Positions 1 to 5,911 of a stretch of 22,559 nucleotides of DNA are shown here, in pieces. The stretch's first letter is position 1. Each line of letters opens with the position of its first letter. The stretch comes from Bin87 sp034428455 (GTDB lineage: Bacteria > Chloroflexota > Dehalococcoidia > Lucifugimonadales > UBA3495): the NCBI GenBank assembly GCA_034428455.1, contig DAOUHZ010000164.1, positions 1-22,559 on the forward strand, read 5' to 3'. The notes under the pieces are model-generated. The model ran no database searches. It saw nothing but the letters and a program-made list of their open reading frames with translations, and was not told the origin of the DNA. Made by a program: the position numbers and the translations under genes.

Positions 1-71
1 GTTTCATGCCTCAACATTACGACCAACCCCACCCATCACGCCTGAATACCGCCTCCCCAATTGGAACCTTT

Positions 72-191
72 TTAGACACCCTCTGAGACGCCGGGAACCC
101 GGTTGGTCGAGATGGCGGCGGTCTGACATGCTGCTCCAGCAAGAAAAAACGCTGCCAGCAAAATCAAACCGAACCGATGAGACACGTTCAT
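72..191 (-). CDS. Small lipoprotein-like secreted peptide (39 aa)
   Basis: An ATG at 191-189 opens 39 codons ending in TAA at 74-72. A strong ribosome binding site (GGAGG, 7 nt before the ATG) supports translation. The peptide has a short polar start (MNVSHRF), a hydrophobic run at residues 8-21 (GLILLAAFFLAGAA) and then Cys22, which is the layout of a lipoprotein signal peptide. The residues before the Cys (G-A-A) fit the lipobox only loosely. The mature part would be just 18 residues, Cys-Gln-Thr followed by a Ser/Val/Gly-rich stretch. The size and layout recall entericidin-type small lipoproteins, but there is no sequence match I can claim. It lies divergent from the LysR gene. Function is unknown; it could also be a leader peptide. 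Confidence 0.5.
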   Translation of the reverse strand: MNVSHRFGLILLAAFFLAGAACQTAAISTNRVPGVSEGV

Positions 192-307
192 CAACAAACC
201 TCCGGCGAACCAACCGCTTCGTCAAAAGGTGCGATATTCTGGCGTAAAAATAATTCGGATGCAATGTTGTTGTCCAGGCGTGAAATTCGCGGCTGACACC
301 CGAACCA

Positions 308-340
308 GCACGGGCGGGGGGTCTCCCCGCCCGTGCTTTT
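308..340 (+). terminator. Strong intrinsic terminator with no obvious gene
   Basis: A perfect 12-bp GC-rich stem (308-319 paired with 325-336) with a 5-nt loop (GGTCT) is followed directly by TTTT at 337-340. Orientation is plus, because the other side of the stem has no T-run. The only credible gene to its left in the window, the small lipoprotein, runs on the opposite strand. The terminator may therefore end a transcript coming from outside the window or a short RNA starting in roughly 200-300. It also insulates the LysR promoter. Confidence 0.75.
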
Positions 341-372
341 CAAGCGGATGCACTACCCCGGCGCGCCTCGGC

Positions 373-422
373 TTGACAACGGTTTTGGGTTTGCTTTATC
401 CGCTCCGTTGATATAATATATC
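373..422 (+). promoter_or_regulatory. Promoter/operator region of the LysR gene
   Basis: A perfect -35 hexamer TTGACA lies at 373-378 and a perfect -10 hexamer TATAAT at 412-417. They are 33 nt apart, too far to be one sigma-70 promoter. TATAAT could pair with a weak TTGCTT at 391-396 (15 nt), and TTGACA with TTATCC at 396-401 (17 nt). The -10 sits inside a 13-bp palindrome at 410-422, GATATA-A-TATATC, a plausible operator. LysR-family proteins commonly bind interrupted AT-rich palindromes near their own promoters, so autoregulation is a reasonable inference. Confidence 0.5.
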
Positions 423-477
423 GCTCATATTACGGAATCCACCGGCGTAACACGCGATTCATCAAGGTGTAGTGTCA

Positions 478-1437
478 ATGGAACTGCGAGAGATCATCAG
501 CTTTTACCACGTCGCCAGGCTGCGCAGCGTATCCAAGGCGGCAAGAAAGCTGGAACTGGGGCAGCCCACGGTAACCACCCACCTGAGGAAGCTGGAGGGC
601 GAATTCGGCATAACCCTCTTTGACCGCATCAAGCGGCCCATACAACTCACATCCGAGGGTTCGCTGTTCTACGAGTTGGTGACGCCCATTGTGGAGTCCA
701 TCGATACCCTGAAAACGCAGATGGATTACTCCGAAGGGCGCGGCTCGTTCGTGGTCGGCGCGTATCCGGACATCGTTTCGTACCATCTGCCCAGGCCCAT
801 ACGGCAGTTTCGTTCCAAATACCCCGACGTGAGGATGCGCCTGGTGGCCCGATCGTACGCCAACCTGATCCAATTGGTGAAATCGGGCGAGGTGGATCTG
901 GCGCTGTGTTCCGCGCCGCCCACCGATGATCCGTCCCTGGAGTTCTCCCAGCTGTTCGACTACAACGTTGTCCTGATTACGGAACCGAGCCATGACCTGC
1001 TGCACCGCGATCCGGTATCAATTGAGGACATGGCAAAATTCCCGCTGATCCTGAACAGTCCGGAGAGCCTCAGCCGGCGCCGGGTGGAGCAAAAGCTCCG
1101 GGAGCGCAGCGTCAACTACGACGTGGTGCTGGAGATGGACAACACCGAGATGATCAAACGATACGTGGCGATCGGCATGGGCATCGCCATCGTCAGCGAC
1201 TTCACCCTGCATCCGGAGGACCACGACCGCTTGGCTGTGGTGCGCCTGGATCATCTCTTCCCGTCGGCCAACATCGGCGTGTGCACCCTGCGGGGCAAGT
1301 TTCACGGCCGAGGCGTCCGCAACTTCATCAACACGCTGGCGGATAACCTGTCGGGGTTCCACGCCGATCTGTGGGACTGGGACGTAGACCACGGCGGCGA
1401 GCCACGGCGGGAGGCCATAGCCAACGCGACGCAGTAG
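478..1437 (+). CDS. LysR-family transcriptional regulator
   Basis: This is a DNA-binding regulator of typical LysR length (319 aa). Residues about 1-60 form the winged helix-turn-helix, with the family pattern SVSKAARKLELGQPTVTTHL followed by LE-x-E-x-G-x-x-LFDR and LTSEG. Residues about 90-300 are the substrate-binding-protein-like effector domain, with VDLALCSAP and GMGIAIVSDF signatures. The overall look is closest to the CysB/Cbl side of the family, but the inducer cannot be named. I chose ATG 478 because AAGGTG at 464-469 gives correct spacing; a GTG six bases earlier (472) is in frame and less well placed. A short hydrophilic tail (WDVDHGGEPRREA) follows the last domain. Targets are unknown; it is not next to an obvious divergent metabolic gene. 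Confidence 0.92.
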   Translation: MELREIISFYHVARLRSVSKAARKLELGQPTVTTHLRKLEGEFGITLFDRIKRPIQLTSEGSLFYELVTPIVESIDTLKTQMDYSEGRGSFVVGAYPDIVSYHLPRPIRQFRSKYPDVRMRLVARSYANLIQLVKSGEVDLALCSAPPTDDPSLEFSQLFDYNVVLITEPSHDLLHRDPVSIEDMAKFPLILNSPESLSRRRVEQKLRERSVNYDVVLEMDNTEMIKRYVAIGMGIAIVSDFTLHPEDHDRLAVVRLDHLFPSANIGVCTLRGKFHGRGVRNFINTLADNLSGFHADLWDWDVDHGGEPRREAIANATQ

Positions 1438-1501
1438 CCTCACCGTAACGCCAATTGCGGCATGGTACACTGAAATCACCGCATAAGAGCGGGTTTGTAC
1501 C

Positions 1502-1789
1502 ATGCTTGACCGCGTCAGCAAAATCCTCACCATCATCGCGGCGACCATCGCAATCGTCGTTATCCTCATTGGTGGAGTCGCGTGGGCCATCCGGCTTGAG
1601 ACGGACCTGCGTGGCGTTCAGGCTGACGTTGCAGAGCTCCGGCTCGACATGGCCGAGCTGCGCCGGGACATGGACGAAGTGAAGGAAAACCAGCGGCTCA
1701 TCCTGCAAGCCCTGGAAGGGTTGCAGGCCGCCATGGCCAACCACACCCATGACGCGGACGGCCGGGCGCAGATGCCGCTTGCAAACTAG
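1502..1789 (+). CDS. Membrane-anchored coiled-coil protein with NHTHDADGR tail
   Basis: A 95-aa protein of unknown function. Residues 8-30 form one hydrophobic transmembrane helix (ILTIIAATIAIVVILIGGVAWAI). Residues about 32-75 are a heptad-patterned charged coiled coil (VAELRLDMAELRRDMDEV). The C-terminus carries the motif NHTHDADGR at 80-88 with an H-x-H pair. The same architecture and the identical nonapeptide occur in the gene at 3883-4227 on the other strand. The coiled coil suggests an oligomer displayed on one face of the membrane. The tail might bind metal or a partner, which is inference. The start follows a weak purine-rich stretch. The gene converges on the RDD gene, with 50 nt between stop codons. 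Confidence 0.72.
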   Translation: MLDRVSKILTIIAATIAIVVILIGGVAWAIRLETDLRGVQADVAELRLDMAELRRDMDEVKENQRLILQALEGLQAAMANHTHDADGRAQMPLAN

Positions 1790-1839
1790 TGAACCCGGCG
1801 CGCCAGTCCTATGCGGCGTTGCTGGCGAGCGCAAGTCAA

Positions 1840-2589
1840 TCAGTCAGTGGGGGAAGGTGGCAGTGGTATCGCCCGGTTCCCGGTCAGTTGCGGAGCGTCT
1901 GCCAGTTCAGTGCGCGACCTGGTTTGGGATTCTGTGGCAGGGAGCGCAGTTCGCCCAGAGCTAACCACCATGGTACTGGCGGCGATATCGTATAAGTGAC
2001 GCCGCTCCGAAGCGATCAGCACCATCACGCCGTTAACCAGCCAGGGGATAATCAGCCCGTCCAGTTGTTTCAGCAGCGCCCGACCCAGCGCCTGTCCAAA
2101 AGACGGACGTCGCCCGTCGCCGTAGTTCACTACACGCAACCCCAAAACCAGATGGCCGAAATCGCCGCCGGCAAACCGCACCATAAGCGCCAGATACAGC
2201 AGGCGTAGAACGAAGGCCAGCAGCGCAGCGCCCAGCGGAACCAGCACTACCACGGCGATGTCTGACGCGGCTGTGCCTACCGAATAAGTCTCCCAGTAAT
2301 CCGAAAGCGCGTCTTCAATAACGTTGCCGGCGTCGGATACATCGCCGACGGCCAACTCCTTCAGCTGGGGCCAGATAGTCTTTATCAGGTCGCTTGCCAC
2401 CGCGACCCCGATGATGATGAAAGTCGCCAGCCAGAAGCAGCAGGTGAGGAAGAACAGAGTCACGCCGTTAATCACCCGCGCGAACAGGCGGGTAATCGGG
2501 TTTGCTGCTGATAGAACCGGCGCCGAACCCGCAGCTGCACCAGGCTGCTCCCCCGGCTCGGAATAGACTACTCCGCCGTTAATGGCCAT
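1840..2589 (-). CDS. RDD-family integral membrane protein (longer copy)
   Basis: A 249-aa membrane protein of the RDD family, a group with roles mostly unknown and some reports of ion/proton transport. Three hydrophobic blocks are visible, at about residues 42-66, 105-135 and 175-195. Family marks are GHLVLGLRVVNYGDG (compare G-K-x-x-x-G-L-R-V-V-D) and RRHLYDIAASTMVV near the C-terminus. In the first helix the usual R-x-x-A-x-x-x-D reads FARVINGV, with Asn where Asp is expected. The N-terminal ~30 and C-terminal ~40 residues are polar and low in complexity. ATG 2589 lies 2 nt after the stop of the preceding RDD gene, so translation is probably coupled. An in-frame ATG at 2637 would overlap that gene and is less likely. 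Confidence 0.8.
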   Translation of the reverse strand: MAINGGVVYSEPGEQPGAAAGSAPVLSAANPITRLFARVINGVTLFFLTCCFWLATFIIIGVAVASDLIKTIWPQLKELAVGDVSDAGNVIEDALSDYWETYSVGTAASDIAVVVLVPLGAALLAFVLRLLYLALMVRFAGGDFGHLVLGLRVVNYGDGRRPSFGQALGRALLKQLDGLIIPWLVNGVMVLIASERRHLYDIAASTMVVSSGRTALPATESQTRSRTELADAPQLTGNRAIPLPPSPTD

Positions 2590-2591
2590 AG

Positions 2592-3062
2592 CTAACTGTG
2601 CCGGCGGGCGGCATCCTCGGCATTCGCCTGTTCCCATCGCTCACCGAAGGAACGGGCGTCGTGAATTACTACCGTCCCGGCCCAAAGATCGTACAGATGG
2701 CGACGGTCGGCGCGAAACAGCACCATCATGCAGTTTATGATGCCCGGGATAATCAGTATGCCCAGGAATTGCAGATAGGAACGGCGTTTGGCTTGTTGCC
2801 TGGAGATAGGCCCTCCACTGCGATGATCGACCACCCGCGCCCCAATGACCAGATGCCCAACAGTACCGCCGCATTTCGTGAGCAGCCAAGGCTCTATCCA
2901 GATGATCTGCACTACGGCCAAGAGCCAACCCCCGGCAATGGCGCTGTTGACCAGATGCGCGATTAGCCGACGACGCCGGTCCAGGTAAGTGAGCTGAATT
3001 GACCCCCTTTCTACCTGCACCGCGTGGCGTTGTATAGCGTTAGTGGATGTGAATTGGGCCAT
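2592..3062 (-). CDS. RDD-family membrane protein (shorter copy)
   Basis: A 156-aa RDD-family protein, tandem partner of the next gene. It shows an N-terminal amphipathic stretch with RRRLIAHLVNSAIAGGW, then GHLVIGARVVDHRSGG, a hydrophobic block with FLGILIIPGIINCMMVLF, and the family C-terminal mark RRHLYDLWAGTVVI. As in its neighbour, the first-helix Asp is Asn. GTG/ATG choice: ATG 3062 has GGAG 9 nt upstream; the longer open frame upstream runs antiphase through the aldolase gene and is not coding. It begins 20 nt after the aldolase stop and ends 2 nt before the longer RDD gene, so the three probably share a transcript. The two RDD proteins may form a heteromer, which is inference. Confidence 0.8.
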   Translation of the reverse strand: MAQFTSTNAIQRHAVQVERGSIQLTYLDRRRRLIAHLVNSAIAGGWLLAVVQIIWIEPWLLTKCGGTVGHLVIGARVVDHRSGGPISRQQAKRRSYLQFLGILIIPGIINCMMVLFRADRRHLYDLWAGTVVIHDARSFGERWEQANAEDAARRHS

Positions 3063-3082
3063 TGCCAGCAACTCCGGTGGGG

Positions 3083-3829
3083 TCAGGGTATCCGGTTGAG
3101 GAACTCGGCGCCACCGCGCGCAACCCAGGCGTTCCAGGAGGTCATCAGGAAGCGGGCGCCCTTCTCCACGTAGGAGGCCACGTTGTCGTCGTTGACCAGG
3201 GTGCCGGCGGTGCGCCCGGCGCTCACGATGCGGGCGATGGCATCGTCGATGGCGGACTGCACTTCGGGATGTCCGACGTTGCCGATGTGTCCCATGGTCT
3301 GCGACAGGTCGGTAGGGGCCACGAAGAACACGTCGATTCCGTCGACTTTGAGGATATCGTCCAGGTTGTCCAGCGCGGTGACCTCTTCGATCAACACGAC
3401 CACCATGGTCTGATCGTTGGCGCGGTGCACGTAGTCGGACACTCCGAAGGACTGGCGGCCGCCGAACATTCCGCGATACCCCAGTGGGGCGAACTTTGCC
3501 GCGCCGACGGCGGCCTCCGCCTCCTCGCGGGTGTTCACGTGGGGCAGAACGATACCCATGGAGCCGCGGTCCAGCGTGCGGGTGATCAGCGCGGCGTCGT
3601 TGGCGTTGCAGCGCGTGATGGACGCCATGCCCCACAGGTCACAGGCCCGCGTCATGTCGCCCAGGGCTTCCCAGTCCACCGGGCCATGCTCGCACTCCAT
3701 CCACGCGGAGTCGAACCCGAGGGGCCCGAGAAAGTCGATGATCTCGCTGGTCATCAGGCCCGAGATGCAGGTGGCCGGCTGCCCCTGCCGCAACTTGTCC
3801 TTGACCCGGTTCGCACGTATCGCTGCCAC
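3083..3829 (-). CDS. HpcH/HpaI-family class II (metal-dependent) aldolase
   Basis: A 248-aa aldolase of the HpcH/HpaI/citrate-lyase-beta fold, related to 4-hydroxy-2-oxoheptanedioate and 2-keto-3-deoxy-sugar-acid aldolases that release pyruvate. Family residues are in place: WMECEHGP with His48 (general base position), ITRCNAND with Arg73 (substrate carboxylate), VVLIEEVTA with Glu148 and APTDLS with Asp174 (metal ligands). The start is GTG 3829, set by a full AGGAGG 6 nt upstream. Length is normal for HpaI (about 250 aa). It sits between a coiled-coil membrane protein and two RDD proteins, which gives no hint of the substrate. The exact aldehyde partner cannot be told from sequence. Confidence 0.88.
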   Translation of the reverse strand: MAAIRANRVKDKLRQGQPATCISGLMTSEIIDFLGPLGFDSAWMECEHGPVDWEALGDMTRACDLWGMASITRCNANDAALITRTLDRGSMGIVLPHVNTREEAEAAVGAAKFAPLGYRGMFGGRQSFGVSDYVHRANDQTMVVVLIEEVTALDNLDDILKVDGIDVFFVAPTDLSQTMGHIGNVGHPEVQSAIDDAIARIVSAGRTAGTLVNDDNVASYVEKGARFLMTSWNAWVARGGAEFLNRIP

Positions 3830-3882
3830 GGTAGATCCTCCTGAAAGGTGGGTTCGCGGCAGTATAACAGCATCAAGAGAGG

Positions 3883-4227
3883 TCAGCGGTGGTCTCCAGC
3901 GGGAATGGTAAAGACGGTGCGCCCGTCGGCATCATGGGTGTGGTTGGCCAGTCCCACCAGTATTGCGTTGGTCTGATGCATAGCGGCGGTCAAGGCGTCA
4001 ATCTTGGCGTCCAGGGCGTCAATCTTGGCATCAATCTTGGCGTCCAAGGCGTCAATCTTGGCGTCCAGGGCGTCAATCTTGGAGTCGTGGCCTTCAACTT
4101 GCTTGACCAGGCGGCCCAACAAGAAGCTGCCACGCACCAACATCACAATCACGGTGATGGCAAGGCCGGCTCCCGTGAGGGCGAGGCCCGCCCCGGCAAT
4201 GACGATGGCAATAACAGAGATGTCCAT
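3883..4227 (-). CDS. Membrane-anchored coiled-coil protein with NHTHDADGR tail and heptad repeats
   Basis: A 114-aa protein of unknown function. Residues 4-30 are a Gly/Ala-rich hydrophobic helix. Residues about 43-82 are a regular coiled coil built from copies of KIDALDA, coded by a 21-bp tandem repeat. Residues 95-103 are NHTHDADGR, identical to the tail of the 1502-1789 protein. ATG 4227 has AGAGGA at suitable spacing. It is the first gene of a probable operon with the aldolase (53 nt downstream) and the RDD pair. Beyond the tail the two coiled-coil proteins differ, so the tail appears to be the conserved functional element; its role is unknown. Confidence 0.75.
   Translation of the reverse strand: MDISVIAIVIAGAGLALTGAGLAITVIVMLVRGSFLLGRLVKQVEGHDSKIDALDAKIDALDAKIDAKIDALDAKIDALTAAMHQTNAILVGLANHTHDADGRTVFTIPAGDHR
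3994..4089. repeat. 21-bp in-frame tandem repeat coding KIDALDA heptads
   Basis: Four copies of a 21-bp unit (consensus on the plus strand ggcgtcaatcttggcgtcca plus one base) start at 3994, 4015, 4048 and 4069. The second copy carries an extra 12 bp (a partial duplication, coding DAKI). The unit is a multiple of three, so copy-number change would lengthen or shorten the coiled coil without frameshift. The last copy has diverged. Confidence 0.85.
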
Positions 4228-4284
4228 GTAGTGATCCTCTGGCGTTGGTGTCGGTTCGGGTTCGATTTCACGTGGACGGGCCGG

Positions 4285-5043
4285 CTATCGCCTGGCTTCA
4301 TAACCTCGCGGCGTGACCATGCGCCCGTTGTGGACGTAGGTGTTGGAATTGCCGATCACCACAGTGGTGAACATATCCACGCCCAGAGCTTCTCCATCCA
4401 GCCCACCCAGGTCGGCCAGGCCCACCGCCTGCTCCGGCCGGTAGGCGTGCCGGACGATGCCCACCGGAGTATCCGGGGCGCGATGCTTCAGGAATATTTC
4501 CCGGGCCTCGTCCAGCTGGCTGGTGCGTCGCCGGCTGCGGGGGTTGTAGAGTGCGGCCACGAAGTCGCCGGCGGCCGCGGCCTCGAGGCGGCGCTGGATC
4601 TGTTCCCATGGGGTGAGCAGGTTGCTGAGGCTGATGGCGCAGAAGTCCTGCATCAGGGGCGAACCCAGCAACGCTGCCGCCGATTGCAGGGCCGACACGC
4701 CGGGAACCGACTCCACCGCAGGGTTCGCGCCATCCCAATCGCGGTCAGTGAGGATGCGGTACACCGGGCCGGCCATGCCGTAGATCCCGGCGTCGCCCGA
4801 CGAGACCACGGCCACCGTCTTGCCGGCGTAGGCGATGTCCACCGCCAGGGCGGCGCGCTCCAGTTCCTGGCCCAGCTCCATGCTGTGCAGCGTCTTGCCG
4901 GATGCCGGCTCCGCCACCTGCTCGATGTAGTAGCGGTAGCCGACCAGCTCGTCGCTGTCGGCGATGGCGGCAGCGGCGGCCGGCGTCAGATGGCCGGCAT
5001 CGCCGGGCCCGAGACCTACGAGGTAGAGTTTGCCAGTGCTCAC
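4285..5043 (-). CDS. cbiH: Cobalt-precorrin-3B C17-methyltransferase (CbiH/CobJ)
   Basis: SAM-dependent tetrapyrrole methylase that methylates C17 and drives ring contraction in corrin synthesis. It has the N-terminal GLGPGD loop, VVSSGDAGIYGMAG, the CbiH-type DFCAISLSNLLTPW, ALYNPRSRRR and MFTTVVIGNS near the end. Length (252 aa) is standard for single-domain CbiH. I chose GTG 5043 because GGGAGA lies 7 nt upstream and the family starts just before the first strand; an in-frame GTG at 5061 is possible but has no good ribosome site. It is the last gene of the corrin run, separated from cbiG by two small PaREP1-like genes. Confidence 0.93.
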   Translation of the reverse strand: MSTGKLYLVGLGPGDAGHLTPAAAAAIADSDELVGYRYYIEQVAEPASGKTLHSMELGQELERAALAVDIAYAGKTVAVVSSGDAGIYGMAGPVYRILTDRDWDGANPAVESVPGVSALQSAAALLGSPLMQDFCAISLSNLLTPWEQIQRRLEAAAAGDFVAALYNPRSRRRTSQLDEAREIFLKHRAPDTPVGIVRHAYRPEQAVGLADLGGLDGEALGVDMFTTVVIGNSNTYVHNGRMVTPRGYEARR

Positions 5044-5106
5044 GAAGGTTCTCCCGATCACAATTATTCGACGATATCACCAACAGGTGCGCAGGTGGAC
5101 CGGTGC

Positions 5107-5484
5107 CTACGAACTGTTCGAGATATGCAGCAAATTCCTGACAAAATCGACACCAACGCGTATTTCATACGCCAGTTCGTCATCACTCAGCCGACCCGTG
5201 TAAAAGTTGTCGTGCAATCTCCGCTGGGTTGAACGCAAGCCGTCGCGGAGATAGTGTTGCGCTTGTCGGCCGATGGGCAAGTGGTCAATGACTTGCAACA
5301 GTTCTCGTCTCGTGCGCGGCTGTCGGTGAGAGCCGTCCGGATGGCGCTCGGCCGCGGCCAGTCCATGGCAAGCGGCGCCCCACAGCAATTCTCCAGCGGC
5401 CAGTGCAGTTCGGGGAGGCTGCGCTAACGTCTCGGCAGTTTCAACCAACATCTGCGATATGGCGGCGTGTCGGGCGCCGTTCAT
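5107..5484 (-). CDS. PaREP1/HEPN-like small helical protein (copy 2)
   Basis: A 125-aa, probably all-helical protein. It shows LLWGAACHGLAAAERH (residues 33-48), a form of the PaREP1-type W-G-A-x-x-H-x-L-x-A motif, and LHDNFYTGRLSDDEL (90-104), matching the PaREP1 L-H-x-N-F-Y signature. The R-x-x-x-x-x-x-H spacing ending at His91 also recalls the HEPN RNase motif, but activity is not established. Its ATG overlaps the stop of the preceding PaREP1-like gene by 4 nt (ATGA), so the two are translationally coupled. It is not a corrin enzyme, though it lies inside the corrin gene run. Family assignment is by motif recognition. Confidence 0.7.
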   Translation of the reverse strand: MNGARHAAISQMLVETAETLAQPPRTALAAGELLWGAACHGLAAAERHPDGSHRQPRTRRELLQVIDHLPIGRQAQHYLRDGLRSTQRRLHDNFYTGRLSDDELAYEIRVGVDFVRNLLHISNSS

Positions 5485-5900
5485 GCCGCCTTACCGTCCT
5501 TCAGTTGGAGGTGCAGTGATTCGATCCACCATTGCACTGAGTCAAGATACACGACGTACTCGTCAGGCTCCCACAGGAGTTCGGTGTACACCAACTCATG
5601 GAGCTCTTCGTTGTGTTCACGGAACGTGTCGGCTGTTCCGAATGCCAGGTAGTTTCTATGGCGAGACAGGCCGTCCTGTCGTTCTGTCGAATATGCTATG
5701 CCGTCCAGGTACTTGGCAACCTGCCGGGCTTCTTCCCGATTGCGGCAGGGCAAACCATGCTGCATTGCGACGGCGGACAGCGCCGCCATGGAAGCCTGCC
5801 ACACCAGCCCGGCGCCTTTGTGGTAGTTGCCCTGGGCAATTTCCTGTTCCGCCTCCGCCAGCAATGCCGCGCCCGGAAGCGCGGTTTCCGATTGGTTCAT
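5481..5900 (-). CDS. PaREP1/HEPN-like small helical protein (copy 1)
   Basis: A 139-aa, predicted helical protein. The N-terminal half (AEAEQEIAQGNYHKGAGLVW) fits the helix pair at the start of HEPN/PaREP1 proteins, where a lone helix is followed by W-x-A-x-x-A-L. Later comes ELHELVYTELLWEPDEY, aligning with the L-H-x-x-(F/V)-Y block of its partner. I chose ATG 5900, with GAGG 8 nt upstream; ATG 5906 is in frame but too close to that site. It begins 11 nt after the cbiG stop and overlaps the next gene by 4 nt. The two may form a dimer or a toxin-antitoxin-like module, which is inference. Confidence 0.7.
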   Translation of the reverse strand: MNQSETALPGAALLAEAEQEIAQGNYHKGAGLVWQASMAALSAVAMQHGLPCRNREEARQVAKYLDGIAYSTERQDGLSRHRNYLAFGTADTFREHNEELHELVYTELLWEPDEYVVYLDSVQWWIESLHLQLKDGKAA

Positions 5901-5911
5901 CGCCATTTCCT

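Noticed and set aside
4..264. 86-codon open frame on the minus strand covering the small lipoprotein
   Set aside because: Arg-rich composition and no ribosome site; the shorter frame at 72-191 in another phase has both a strong site and a signal-peptide layout.
229..411. 60-codon plus-strand open frame before LysR
   Set aside because: It runs straight through the strong terminator at 308-340 and has no ribosome site or recognisable sequence.
3994..4089. Regular ~21-bp repeats, considered as a CRISPR array
   Set aside because: Units abut with no unique spacers and are in frame, coding coiled-coil heptads.
3889..5232. 447-codon plus-strand frame opposite the coiled-coil gene and cbiH
   Set aside because: Shadow frame; its repeats are the antisense of the KIDALDA heptads.
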